DNA from: an uncultured Methanomassiliicoccales archaeon
GTDB taxonomy: Archaea; Thermoplasmatota; Thermoplasmata; Methanomassiliicoccales; Methanomethylophilaceae
Direction: 5' to 3'
Length of the DNA: 64,000 nt
NCBI GenBank assembly: GCA_949292635.1
Contig: CASEZY010000007.1
Coordinates: forward strand, 30,791 to 94,790
Below the pieces are notes generated by a model, which saw nothing but the letters and a program-made list of their open reading frames with translations, was not told the origin of the DNA and did no database searches. The translations under genes were made by a program, and so were the position numbers. Shown piece after piece: positions 42,474-50,787 of the stretch. Each line of letters starts with the position of its first letter. The first letter of the stretch is position 1.

Positions 42474-42899
42474 TCAGATGTCCCTGAAGGCGATGGAGTA
42501 CTCCATCTTCTTGGCGCCGAAGTACTTCTGGCAGAACTCGGCGGTCTCCTTGGGCTTGAACTGCTTGCAGGAGAACACGTCGATGAACGCCCTGTCGGTG
42601 TCCTCGGCGAAGTGACCGGAGATCTGGGAGGTCTCGATCAGCTGGACCAGGGAGTATCCCTGCACCTTGGGCTCGGCACCGAAGAACACGACCAGGGGCT
42701 CTCCGTACCTCTTCATATCGATCTCCTTGCAGACATCGATGGCGAACTGAGTGATGACCTCCTTGGAGGAGATCCTCTCATGGTCGCACTCGCCCAGATC
42801 TATGGAAACCATAAGTCCCCAATGGTTCTCATCGTTGTACTTTTTCATGCACTCCTCATCGGAGATGAGGCTGCCTGCGTAAGGACTCATACTGTACAT
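42474..42899 (-). CDS. S-adenosylmethionine decarboxylase-like protein
   Basis: A 141-residue protein that aligns without gaps to the self-cleaving region of prokaryotic AdoMet decarboxylase (SpeD). Ser91 falls on the pyruvoyl serine, His96 on the processing histidine and Cys111 on the catalytic cysteine, with the shared ending DVFSC. The residue before the serine is Thr rather than Glu, and the usual TWPE is FAED. It could be a polyamine-pathway AdoMetDC or a family member with a different role. A TATA-like TATTTAAAGG at about 42969-42979 lies upstream. Confidence 0.7.
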   Translation of the reverse strand: MYSMSPYAGSLISDEECMKKYNDENHWGLMVSIDLGECDHERISSKEVITQFAIDVCKEIDMKRYGEPLVVFFGAEPKVQGYSLVQLIETSQISGHFAEDTDRAFIDVFSCKQFKPKETAEFCQKYFGAKKMEYSIAFRDI

Positions 42900-43093
42900 G
42901 CAATCACCAGGCTTGCGACGATGTCCGCCGCAGCGGGCGTCCGATTCGGGTTACTGTATTTGAAGGTATCCTTTAAATATGACGAGAATGCGAGACGAAT
43001 GTCGCGTGAGGGACCGATGACCGTCCCAAGGGTCTCCCAGGAGACTAATGATGATTTCTGACAATGTGTCAGCATAATCGGTGGCTCAGTCGT

Positions 43094-43106
43094 CTTTATA
43101 AATAAG
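43094..43106 (+). promoter_or_regulatory. TATA box of the DUF362 gene
   Basis: CTTTATAAATAAG lies about 26 nt before the ATG at 43126; a GGAGG also occurs between them. Confidence 0.5.
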
Positions 43107-43125
43107 GAGAAGGTGGAGGGGCCCA

Positions 43126-44226
43126 ATGGGTTCCGACGTTTATTTCACGGATCTGTTCGTCGGCGGCGAGGGCAGCCGCCTGGAGAGGCTGGAGGCCATC
43201 ATCAAAGCGTCCGGACTAGACAAGATCGACATGGACCACAAGTTCGTGACCATCAAGATCCACTTCGGGGAGTACGGAAACCTGTCGTACCTCAGGCACA
43301 ACTACATCCCCATCCTGGCGAAGTTCATCCGCGACAAGGGGGGCATCCCCTTCCTGACCGACTGCAACACCCTGTACGCTGGCAAGAGGAAGAACGCGGT
43401 GGAGCACCTGGAGACGGCCATGAAGAACGGCTTCATGCCCTATTCCACCGACTGCCAGGTGATCATCGGCGACGGTCTGAAGGGAGACGATGACGTGGAG
43501 GTTCCCATCAACGGGGAGTACGTCAAGAACGCCAAGATCGGCCGCGCGATCCGCGACGCGGACATCATCATCTCGCTGACGCATTTCAAGGTGCATGAGA
43601 TGACCGGCATCGGCGGGGCCATCAAGAACCTGGCCATGGGTTGCGCCTCCCGCAGGGGCAAGATGGAGCAGCACTGCTCCGGCAAGACCCATGTCGATGC
43701 GGACAAGTGCCGCGGTTGCAGGGGATGCATATCCCATTGCGGTTCCAACGCCATCTCCATCGTCGACAAGAAGGCGGTGGTGGACCAGGAGAGGTGCACC
43801 GGCTGCGGCATGTGCATAGCAGCCTGCAGGTTCGACGCCATCGAGTCCGATTTCAGCGACAGCGTGGAGGACCTGTGCTGCAGGATGGCGGAGTATGCGT
43901 ACGCGGCGGTGAAGGACAAGCCCCACTTCCACATCGCCATGGCCATCGACATCACCGCGTTCTGTGACTGCCATGCGGGTAGCGACGTCCCTGTGGTGCC
44001 GGACGTGGGATTCTTCGCATCCTTCGATCCCGTGGCTTTGGACCAGGCCTGCACCGAGGCCGTGAAGGCACAACCCATCGTCAAGGGCAGCTTCGCCGAC
44101 GGCAAGGAGGGCAGGGACATGTTCCATGCCATGCACCCCATCACCGACTGGGAGATCACCCTGAGGCACGCCGAGAAGATCGGACTGGGCACCAGGGAGT
44201 ACAACCTGATTACCCTCAAACACTGA
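43126..44226 (+). CDS. DUF362 domain protein with two [4Fe-4S] clusters
   Basis: A 366-residue iron-sulfur protein. The DUF362 core surrounds HFKVHEMTGIGGAIKNLAMG. An inserted bacterial-type ferredoxin has CRGCRGCISHC at about residues 194-204 and CTGCGMCIAAC at about 224-234. Methanogens usually carry several such proteins, thought to move electrons, but no reaction is proven. It is a single-gene unit with its own TATA box and a terminator hairpin 8 nt after the stop. Confidence 0.88.
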   Translation: MGSDVYFTDLFVGGEGSRLERLEAIIKASGLDKIDMDHKFVTIKIHFGEYGNLSYLRHNYIPILAKFIRDKGGIPFLTDCNTLYAGKRKNAVEHLETAMKNGFMPYSTDCQVIIGDGLKGDDDVEVPINGEYVKNAKIGRAIRDADIIISLTHFKVHEMTGIGGAIKNLAMGCASRRGKMEQHCSGKTHVDADKCRGCRGCISHCGSNAISIVDKKAVVDQERCTGCGMCIAACRFDAIESDFSDSVEDLCCRMAEYAYAAVKDKPHFHIAMAIDITAFCDCHAGSDVPVVPDVGFFASFDPVALDQACTEAVKAQPIVKGSFADGKEGRDMFHAMHPITDWEITLRHAEKIGLGTREYNLITLKH

Positions 44227-44233
44227 ATCACAT

Positions 44234-44256
44234 GCCCCGGGGTCCTCTCCCGGGGC
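44234..44256 (+). terminator. Terminator hairpin after the DUF362 gene
   Basis: GCCCCGGG-GTCCTCT-CCCGGGGC is a perfect 8-bp stem followed by TTCAACATTTCTTC. Confidence 0.6.
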
Positions 44257-44334
44257 TTCAACATTTCTTCAAATCTGGCATTAACCGCTAACCGTAGCGC
44301 TAAACGGTGTCTATCTTCCGTCCAATGACGTGGT

Positions 44335-44538
44335 ATGGGACGGACGGATGCATCCGCTCCCGTCAGGAGTCCCGAGGAGCTTGAGTATGAGGCGATGTTC
44401 TGTTTGAGGGACATGGCCATGCTTCTCAGGGACGCTGTCAGCGCCGCAGGCGGTGACACCGGACGCCTGGACTCGGTGGCCGAGGATCTTGATGAGATGC
44501 GCGGCCGGTGCGAGGAGAGGCTCCGTCGCAGGGGATGA
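44335..44538 (+). CDS. Small hypothetical protein
   Basis: A 67-residue acidic-basic helical protein (SPEELEYEAMFCLRDMAMLL, then a C-terminal DLDEMRGRCEERLRRRG). No family is recognised. Support for its being real is a perfect terminator hairpin 10 nt after the stop, and its position as the only plausible frame between two flanking terminators. It may pair into a coiled coil. Confidence 0.5.
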   Translation: MGRTDASAPVRSPEELEYEAMFCLRDMAMLLRDAVSAAGGDTGRLDSVAEDLDEMRGRCEERLRRRG

Positions 44539-44547
44539 CGGGAGTAC

Positions 44548-44577
44548 GGCCCCGGCGAATGTTCCCCCGCCGGGGCC
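44548..44577 (+). terminator. Terminator hairpin after the small gene
   Basis: GGCCCCGGCG-N10-CGCCGGGGCC is a perfect 10-bp stem. Confidence 0.6.
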
Positions 44578-44651
44578 AAACCGCTTATGTTCGTTGATTA
44601 AGCAAGGCGCGGGATGTCATGCGCTGGCTCATCATTTTTCGGATGCAAAAT

Positions 44652-44672
44652 GGGGGGGGGGCGGATGCCCCC
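44652..44672 (-). terminator. G/C hairpin with a 10-G run after the ABC-2 operon
   Basis: GGGGG-CGGATG-CCCCC lies inside a homopolymer of ten G at 44652-44661, about 10 nt past the permease stop. It is a plausible terminator of the minus-strand operon. Confidence 0.4.
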
Positions 44673-44682
44673 ATGTAACGGT

Positions 44683-45633
44683 TTAGAACTCCCTTCTCAG
44701 GAACATCACGAAGGCCGCGGCCATGGACACCAGGCCCCAGACGGCAAGCACGGCGATGTTGTACGCCAGGTCCGGTGCGTCGAGGGTCATGGACTCGATG
44801 TATTGTCCGATCTGGGTGGTGTTCAGGCATTGCGTCGCAATGCCCACCAGCTGTTCGAAGGTACCGGTGAAGCCGTTCTGGCTCAGCAGGGCCATCAGTT
44901 GCTGCATATCGAAGAACTGGCTGGGGTCCTGCAGGGCCATCGCTATGCTCTGGATGGACGCGTTGGTAACGTCGCGGTACATCTCGGAGCAGCTGGTGAT
45001 CGTTCCGCCGGCCTGGTCTATCATCCAGGAGGCGTCCATGGACATGTTCAGCACCAGGGACAAAGCGGGCAAGACCGCCAGCAATACCACGAAGGTGATG
45101 ATGGTGGCGGTGCTGGCCTTCTTGAGGATGGTGCTGATCAGCACGGCGATCCCGGTGGTGGCGAAGGCGTACATGAACGCCATGCCCATGGAGACCCAGA
45201 GGTCGGGATCGATGCCGCCCGCCGCTATCAACGACACCACGGCGGTGAAGATGTAGTACAGTGCCACGAATCCGATGGTCACCGCCAAGGACGCCAGCAT
45301 CTTGCCCACGAAGATCGATATCTTGCGTATCGGCCTGGTGAATATGATGAGGGCGGTGCGCTCCTCGTATTCCGAGACGATGGAGATGGAGGCGAACAGT
45401 GTGGCCCCCATCAGCACGATGAACGAGCTCATCATCAGGTAGTTGCTGGTCAGCTGCCCCACATCCTTCGAGAGGCCGCTGCCCACGATGTACGGGGCGA
45501 AGGTCAGTATGAACAGGATGGCGCCCATCAGCAGGAGGAACACCATCATCCTCTTGCCGCTGAAGAACTTCCTGATCTCGTTCTTCATCACCACGATGGA
45601 CTGTCTCGCCGTCTCTTGCACTCCGTTGGCCAT
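44683..45633 (-). CDS. ABC-2 type transporter permease
   Basis: A 316-residue membrane protein with about six helices (for example MMVFLLLMGAILFILTFAPY and YLMMSSFIVLMGATLFASIS). The N-terminal cytoplasmic segment leads into the first helix, as in ABC-2 exporters that move drugs, lipids or peptides, or act in signalling. It is encoded 4 nt after its ATPase and is the last gene of the pair. The substrate is not deducible. Confidence 0.88.
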   Translation of the reverse strand: MANGVQETARQSIVVMKNEIRKFFSGKRMMVFLLLMGAILFILTFAPYIVGSGLSKDVGQLTSNYLMMSSFIVLMGATLFASISIVSEYEERTALIIFTRPIRKISIFVGKMLASLAVTIGFVALYYIFTAVVSLIAAGGIDPDLWVSMGMAFMYAFATTGIAVLISTILKKASTATIITFVVLLAVLPALSLVLNMSMDASWMIDQAGGTITSCSEMYRDVTNASIQSIAMALQDPSQFFDMQQLMALLSQNGFTGTFEQLVGIATQCLNTTQIGQYIESMTLDAPDLAYNIAVLAVWGLVSMAAAFVMFLRREF

Positions 45634-45637
45634 GGTA

Positions 45638-46582
45638 TCACCGGGACTCCTTGATCAGGTCGAGATAGATCGCCTCCAGGGAGTTGTCCATCTCGGACAG
45701 GCTGAACACCCTGATGTCCGTGTTCCGCAGGTCGTTGAACAGCTTCTCCTGTTCCGCGGCCCCGCCGGAGATCTTCACCAGGCACTCGTTCCCGCCGTTG
45801 CGCTGGGCGTCAACCACGTTGTCGAGGTCCTTGATGGTCTCCAGCACCTCGGGTGTCGGTTCCTGCAGCATCCTCACCACTATCGCGCGGTAGTCGGCGA
45901 TCTGCTTCACTATGTCGATGTCATCATGCACCAGGAGCTTCCCGTGGTTGATCATGGCGACCCTGTCGCAGAGGTCGCTGACCTCGTGCAGGATGTGGGA
46001 GCTCATCATGATGGTCAGGTCGTTGGTGTAGCTGCGGAGGTTCTTCAGCACCTCCCTGATCTCCGCCATGCCCCTGGGGTCGAGACCGGAGGTGGGCTCA
46101 TCCAGGATGATCACGTTGGGCTTGTTCAGCATCGCCTGACCCAGGGCGATCCTCTGCCTCATACCTTTGGAGAAGGTCCCCAGCTTTTTGTCCCCCCACT
46201 CGGTCATATTCACCAGCTGGAGAATCTCGTCCGTCTCCGCGTCGATGGCCTCCTTCCTCATGCCGAGGATCTCGCCTATGTAGCGCATGGTCTCCCTTGG
46301 GGTGAGATACGGGTAGAATTCTGGTGTCTCCACCACGGTACCTACGGTCGAGAGGGCTCCGCTGGGGTCCTTCACCACGTCGATCCCGTTCAGATATGCG
46401 GAACCGGAGGTGGCGTGGATCAGATTGGTCAATATCTTCAGGGTGGTGGACTTCCCGGCGCCGTTGGGCCCCAGGAATCCGGTGAAGCTGTTCTTCTTGA
46501 TCGAGAGGTTCAGGTCGTTGACGGCGACGAACGAGCCGTATTCCTTCCTTAGCGACTCGATCACTATGGGGTCGCCTGTCAT
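45638..46582 (-). CDS. ABC transporter ATP-binding protein (ABC-2 exporter)
   Basis: A 314-residue ATPase. Walker A GPNGAGKSTTLK is at about residues 38-49. The signature is FSKGMRQRIALGQAM, with Walker B VIILDEPTSGLDP and H-loop MMSSHILHE. The C-terminal 80 residues form the extra domain of DrrA/CcmA-like exporters. It is the first gene of a two-gene operon with the permease. A TATA-like CTTTTAATAC lies near 46598-46607 on the minus strand. Confidence 0.92.
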   Translation of the reverse strand: MTGDPIVIESLRKEYGSFVAVNDLNLSIKKNSFTGFLGPNGAGKSTTLKILTNLIHATSGSAYLNGIDVVKDPSGALSTVGTVVETPEFYPYLTPRETMRYIGEILGMRKEAIDAETDEILQLVNMTEWGDKKLGTFSKGMRQRIALGQAMLNKPNVIILDEPTSGLDPRGMAEIREVLKNLRSYTNDLTIMMSSHILHEVSDLCDRVAMINHGKLLVHDDIDIVKQIADYRAIVVRMLQEPTPEVLETIKDLDNVVDAQRNGGNECLVKISGGAAEQEKLFNDLRNTDIRVFSLSEMDNSLEAIYLDLIKESR

Positions 46583-46703
46583 TGACCCTTCATAATAGGT
46601 TATGTATTAAAAGGTTGTAAACAACCATCGTTCCCTATGAAATCATGCTAACCACTGCTGTTAGCTGTTCGTTCATATACCCTAGCAAGACGAGACACTA
46701 TCC

Positions 46704-47198
46704 ATGAGGCGCATAGAAGCTTTCAGGAAAAGGACTGCGTTGAGAAGGAACCGGAAGGGCGGCATCGAGGGCCTGCCCCTCCAACTGATGATCGTGATAA
46801 TCATCGCGAGTTTGGGACTTGCGATCATGATCGGATGGATGGGAAGCATCGAGGGACCCAAGAGCATCGGGCACATCGACGCGGACGTCAGCGAGAACAG
46901 CACCTACTTCAACGGATCGAACAACACCTACACCGTCACCGTCGCCGTCTACGACTCCGATGGATACGCCATCGAGGGCGCTGACGTGGTCATCACCGGA
47001 CTGGGCGCGAAGACCGCCACCACCAACTCCTACTTCGGAAGCAGCGGCAACACCGTTCCCCACGGGACCACCGACGCCAACGGAGAGGTCACGCTCAGGA
47101 TCACCATCAACAAGCCCCTGACCGCCGGATACCTGAACATCGAGGTGTCCAAGCCCGACTACGTCGGAAGCTCCACACAGGTCCTGGTGACGGCATGA
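46704..47198 (+). CDS. Pilin-like surface protein with Ig-like domain
   Basis: A 164-residue protein. A basic leader (RKRTALRRNRKGG) ends just before the hydrophobic helix IEGLPLQLMIVIIIASLGLA, the pattern of a class III (prepilin) signal peptide with cleavage after Gly. Residues 70-164 form a beta-sandwich reminiscent of carboxypeptidase-regulatory/Big domains (YTVTVAVYDSDGYAIEGADV and TDANGEVTLRI). A TATA element at about 46672-46680 suggests a leaderless start. It overlaps the next gene by ATGA. Confidence 0.75.
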   Translation: MRRIEAFRKRTALRRNRKGGIEGLPLQLMIVIIIASLGLAIMIGWMGSIEGPKSIGHIDADVSENSTYFNGSNNTYTVTVAVYDSDGYAIEGADVVITGLGAKTATTNSYFGSSGNTVPHGTTDANGEVTLRITINKPLTAGYLNIEVSKPDYVGSSTQVLVTA

Positions 47199-47620
47199 GG
47201 CTGAACAAGAACAGACGGGGGGTCACCGACCTCCCCATCAAACTCCTTGTCGTTTCTATTCTGCTTTCCGTATCCATACCGATCATCGCTGGTGCCGTTG
47301 AATCCGGCGAGAGGAACATGGATCTGGCACAGATGGAGGATGAGGCCGCCAGGATTGGCAATGCCATAGCTTCCGCATACTACACCTCCGGCTCCTCGGA
47401 GAGGTTCGTCGAGGTGAACATACCCGACGGATGCTACATCGTCGCCGGCGGGGACGGAAGGGACGCGTACGCCATGCACCTCTATCGCGGCGGAGAGGAG
47501 ATCGGGACACACTGGATGGAGAAGCCTCTGATACCCTTCGCGGAGGTGGCCACCATCGCGGGACACTGCGTCCTTGCAGTCACGGCGGACGCCGACGGGG
47601 CCAGGGTGAGAGCGGCATGA
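47195..47620 (+). CDS. Pilin-like protein, second of three
   Basis: A 141-residue protein starting MRLNKNRRGVTDLPIKLLVV, a basic leader plus Gly and a hydrophobic helix typical of archaeal prepilins. The rest is a soluble domain with VNIPDGCYIVAGGDGRDAYA. The 5' end overlaps the upstream gene by 4 nt, and the stop overlaps the start of the third gene. A minor pilin role is inferred. Confidence 0.72.
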   Translation: MRLNKNRRGVTDLPIKLLVVSILLSVSIPIIAGAVESGERNMDLAQMEDEAARIGNAIASAYYTSGSSERFVEVNIPDGCYIVAGGDGRDAYAMHLYRGGEEIGTHWMEKPLIPFAEVATIAGHCVLAVTADADGARVRAA

Positions 47621-47991
47621 TGGAATTCACCTTGTCAAGGGTGGCCATGTGCGCCTGCGGCCTGATGATAATGGCCGTGGTGGCCGGACCGGTGTTCGGG
47701 ATCTTCGAAGGGAACGTGGATTCCGAGTACGAGGATCTCGCCACAAAACTGGTGGAGGATATCGATGCGTTCTCCAACGGTCAGGCGGATTCGATGATCA
47801 TGGATATGTCCGTCTACCTTCCCACGGGAACGGAGATGACCATCGACGGATACGTGCTGGCTCTTCATGCGGACGGCAGGGAGTACACTGCGATAATGAA
47901 CACCCATCTCGACGGGTCCCTCAGAACGGGGAGCTCCGGGATGATAGTCTTCCAGAAGACGGGTGCAGGCATCACCGCCGCATCCGTCTGA
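47617..47991 (+). CDS. Pilin-like protein, third of three
   Basis: A protein of about 124 residues (MMEFTLSRVAMCACGLMIMA) with one N-terminal hydrophobic helix and a soluble tail (DMSVYLPTGTEMTIDGYVLA). Two adjacent ATGs occur at 47617 and 47620; the first overlaps the upstream stop as ATGA. It lacks a clear Lys/Arg-Gly cleavage site, so it may be a membrane anchor of the same assembly. A T-rich stretch follows at 47993-48001. Confidence 0.7.
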   Translation: MMEFTLSRVAMCACGLMIMAVVAGPVFGIFEGNVDSEYEDLATKLVEDIDAFSNGQADSMIMDMSVYLPTGTEMTIDGYVLALHADGREYTAIMNTHLDGSLRTGSSGMIVFQKTGAGITAASV

Positions 47992-48018
47992 TTCCTTTTT
48001 TGATCTTCGATCGCCGGC

Positions 48019-49221
48019 TCATGCGAATGCGGCGGCCATCTTCCTCAGGCATTCCGCCAACTTGCGCATCTCGTCGTAGTCGTTGTAGATGTAGAACGAC
48101 GCCCTGGCAGAGCCGTCGATCCTCTTGGATATGAAGTACGGGTGGGCGCAGTGCATGCCCGACCTGATCATGATGCCGGCCATGCTGTCCGCCATCATGG
48201 CGATGTCGTGGGACGTCAGTCCCTTTATGTTGAAGGAGAACACGCCTCCCCTCTCGTTCGGGTCCTCGGGCCCGATGATGGAGAGGCCGGGGATATCCTC
48301 AACCTCCTTGGACAGTACCTTCTGCAGATGTCTGTCATGCTCCGCAACGGCATCCATGCCTATCTTGGCGAGGTACTCCAAAGCCGGCTTCACTCCTATG
48401 ATGCCCGCGTAGTTGGAGAGGCCGGCCTCGAACCTGTCGGGGGGTGACGCCATCTGCACGGAGTCGTAGGTGGTCACGCCCACGGTGCCCCCGCCGTACA
48501 TGAGGGGTTTGAGACCCTCCAACATCTCCTTCCTGCCGTACATGAAGCCCACCCCGGTGGGGGCCAGCATCTTGTGCAGGGATGCGCAGTAGAAGTCCAC
48601 GTTAAGGTCCTTCAGATCGACCTTCAGATGGGGGGCCGCCTGTGCCCCGTCCGCCAGCACCGGTATGCCGCGGTCATGGGCCTCCTGCACTATGTCCTTC
48701 AATGGGACGGTGAAGCCGGTGATGTTGCTCACGTGCCCCACGGACACCAGCTTCACATCCTTGCTCAGACAGGATTGGAAGGAATCGAAGTCGAACCTTC
48801 CCTGGGGGTCCACTCCGGCGGTCCTTCTGCGTATGCCCACGTCCTTCTCCATGGAAAGCCACTCCACATGATTGGAGTTGTGCTCTATGCCCCCGGTGAC
48901 CACCACGTCGCCCTTCCTCAGACCGAAGCCCCGGGCGACGGTGTTCATGCCCTCGGTGCAGTTCTTGGTGAACACGAAGCAGTCCGGATCCTTGACACCG
49001 AAGAAATGTGCCAGCGTCTCTCTAGACTCGTCTATCCCCATGGACACCTGGGTGGCCATGGAGTGCACGCTGCGGCCTCCGCAGGCTGGGTATTGGGTGT
49101 AATACTCCGTCACCGCATCGATCACACAGTCTGGGCGGAGGGTCTGACATGCGCTGTCGAGATAGATGCCCCTGCCGTCGCGGATGGTGGGGAAGTCCCT
49201 GCGGATGGCCTCGGTGTCCAT
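48019..49221 (-). CDS. Cysteine desulfurase, SufS-like
   Basis: A 400-residue class V PLP aminotransferase-fold enzyme that takes sulfur from cysteine for Fe-S clusters or thio-modification. The PLP lysine is in SLHKMLAPTGVGF. The active-site Cys is in IRSGMHCAHPYF, the RxGxHC pattern of the SufS/group II branch. The N-terminal YLDSACQTLRP and FTKNCTEGMNTVARGF are as expected. No SUF scaffold gene is adjacent. The ATG at 49221 gives the standard N-terminus. Confidence 0.9.
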   Translation of the reverse strand: MDTEAIRRDFPTIRDGRGIYLDSACQTLRPDCVIDAVTEYYTQYPACGGRSVHSMATQVSMGIDESRETLAHFFGVKDPDCFVFTKNCTEGMNTVARGFGLRKGDVVVTGGIEHNSNHVEWLSMEKDVGIRRRTAGVDPQGRFDFDSFQSCLSKDVKLVSVGHVSNITGFTVPLKDIVQEAHDRGIPVLADGAQAAPHLKVDLKDLNVDFYCASLHKMLAPTGVGFMYGRKEMLEGLKPLMYGGGTVGVTTYDSVQMASPPDRFEAGLSNYAGIIGVKPALEYLAKIGMDAVAEHDRHLQKVLSKEVEDIPGLSIIGPEDPNERGGVFSFNIKGLTSHDIAMMADSMAGIMIRSGMHCAHPYFISKRIDGSARASFYIYNDYDEMRKLAECLRKMAAAFA

Positions 49222-49265
49222 GCACGGTGATTGGCGTCGCCGTTAATACGGTTGCGCCGCGGGAT

Positions 49266-49751
49266 TCAATCCAGATCCTTGGCGATCTGCTCCAGGATCT
49301 CCCTCATCCTGTCCTTGTCGCCGTCGGCGCCCATGGCCACGTTGTCCAGGCCGAAGGCATCCATCACGAAGGACTGATGCACCGTCTGCACCACCTCGAA
49401 CAGTGCACTGTCGGTGGGTGTGTTGAGGTACATCTCGAACTCGAACATGTATCCCGTCTCTTCCGACGTCGCCAGCTTGTAGGTGAGCATCGAGAGCTCG
49501 TGCAGATCCTCCATAAGCTTCTCGGCGGAGATCTTGTCCGTCATGCCCTCCAAGGGGTGGACCCCGTATATCATGAACAGCCCGTCGTCCGGGTAGACGG
49601 TGACGGCTACCGAGGGCAGACCGTTGGCACTGAGGAAGAGGTTGTCATCCTCCAGTTCCGTCTCGATGCCTGCCTTGCGCAGGCTCTTCTCCAGGGCCTT
49701 GAACTGCTTCATGATCCTCTTGCCGTCTATCTCGCCGGGGGCTTGAACCAT
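49266..49751 (-). CDS. Conserved hypothetical protein, possibly YbjN-related
   Basis: A 161-residue protein without recognised catalytic motif. Its alternating helix-strand layout (FKALEKSLRKAGIETELEDD, then VAVTVYPDDGLFMIYGVHPL and EFEMYLNTP) resembles chaperone-like YbjN folds only loosely. It is a single gene, 44 nt from the desulfurase start and divergent from pyrD. No function is proposed. Confidence 0.65.
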   Translation of the reverse strand: MVQAPGEIDGKRIMKQFKALEKSLRKAGIETELEDDNLFLSANGLPSVAVTVYPDDGLFMIYGVHPLEGMTDKISAEKLMEDLHELSMLTYKLATSEETGYMFEFEMYLNTPTDSALFEVVQTVHQSFVMDAFGLDNVAMGADGDKDRMREILEQIAKDLD

Positions 49752-49881
49752 GCGGACGTCTATGCGTCACGGCCGAATAACCGTTTCCGAACGGATATGC
49801 GGGCGCGGTGACCGTGACCCTCTTCGACGGCCGGGCCGGGGGAACATCATGTTAATAATCATCCGCGGTGTTAGCCAGGTC

Positions 49882-50787
49882 ATGGGGAGATTGAGCGTCG
49901 GCATCGGTCCCGTACGTTTGGAGAGGCCGGGTATGGTGGCCTCCGGCATTATGGACGAGACAGGGGATTCCATGGTCCGCATGCTCCGTGCGGGAGCCGG
50001 GGCTGTGGTCTCCAAATCCGTGGGTTCGGTGGCCAAGCCGGGACACGCGAATCCCAACTTCACCGAGGTGTACGGCGGCTGCGTTAACGCCATGGGGTTG
50101 CCAAATCCCGGTATCGAGGCCTTCGCGGAGGAGATGAGGGTGGCTGTTGCCGAGGGACCAATAGTGGGTTCCGTATACGGCGCGTCCCCGGAGGAGTTCG
50201 CCGATCTGGCGGGAAGGATGGAGGATTACGGTGCCGTCGCGGTGGAGCTGAATCTCTCCTGCCCCCATGCGAAGGGATACGGCATCGAGCTGGGGACCGA
50301 CCCTAAGATCGTCTCCGGGATAGTGTCCGCCGTCAAGGCCGCGGTGAAGGTGCCGGTGTGGGTGAAGCTGACGCCGAACACACACATTCTTACAGACATC
50401 GCTAAGGCGGCGGAGTCCGCCGGTGCTGATGCCATCGTGGCGATAAACACGCTGAAGGCCATGGTCATAGTGCCGGAGTTCGCCAAGCCGCTGCTGAGCA
50501 ACAAGGTGTGCGGCCTCTCGGGCAAGGGGATCAAGCCGGTGGGCGTACGTGCCGTCTGGGACCTGTACAAGGCGGTGGACATACCCATCGTGGGTGTCGG
50601 CGGCATCGAGGACCACCGTGACGCCTTGGAGTACATAATGGCCGGGGCGTCGGCGTTCCAGGTGGGCACAGGGGTGCTGACCAGGGGCGTGGACGTCTTC
50701 GATCAGATCAACAAAGGGTTGGAATCGTTCATGGACGAGTTCGGTTACTCCGACATCAGGAGCATGGTGGGTGTTGCCAATGAGTGA
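49882..50787 (+). CDS. pyrD: Dihydroorotate dehydrogenase, catalytic subunit (class 1B-like)
   Basis: A roughly 301-residue FMN enzyme that oxidises dihydroorotate to orotate in pyrimidine synthesis. Motifs include GAGAVVSKSVG, the active-site region VELNLSCPHAKGYG and the FMN phosphate-binding GVGGIEDHRDALEYIMAGAS. The start at 49882 (MGRLSVGIGPVRLERP) is preferred to the longer frame back to 49750. A TATA-like GTTAATAATC lies about 30 nt upstream. The stop overlaps the pyrK start, making a PyrDK complex likely. Confidence 0.93.
   Translation: MGRLSVGIGPVRLERPGMVASGIMDETGDSMVRMLRAGAGAVVSKSVGSVAKPGHANPNFTEVYGGCVNAMGLPNPGIEAFAEEMRVAVAEGPIVGSVYGASPEEFADLAGRMEDYGAVAVELNLSCPHAKGYGIELGTDPKIVSGIVSAVKAAVKVPVWVKLTPNTHILTDIAKAAESAGADAIVAINTLKAMVIVPEFAKPLLSNKVCGLSGKGIKPVGVRAVWDLYKAVDIPIVGVGGIEDHRDALEYIMAGASAFQVGTGVLTRGVDVFDQINKGLESFMDEFGYSDIRSMVGVANE

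Noticed and set aside
43216..44223. A 335-codon open frame on the minus strand
   Set aside because: Antisense shadow of the DUF362 gene, with no recognisable domain.
1920..44298. The 12-mer GCTAACCGTAGC at 1920-1931 and again at 44287-44298
   Set aside because: Only two copies and no shared context. A chance repeat of this length is expected in a window of this size.
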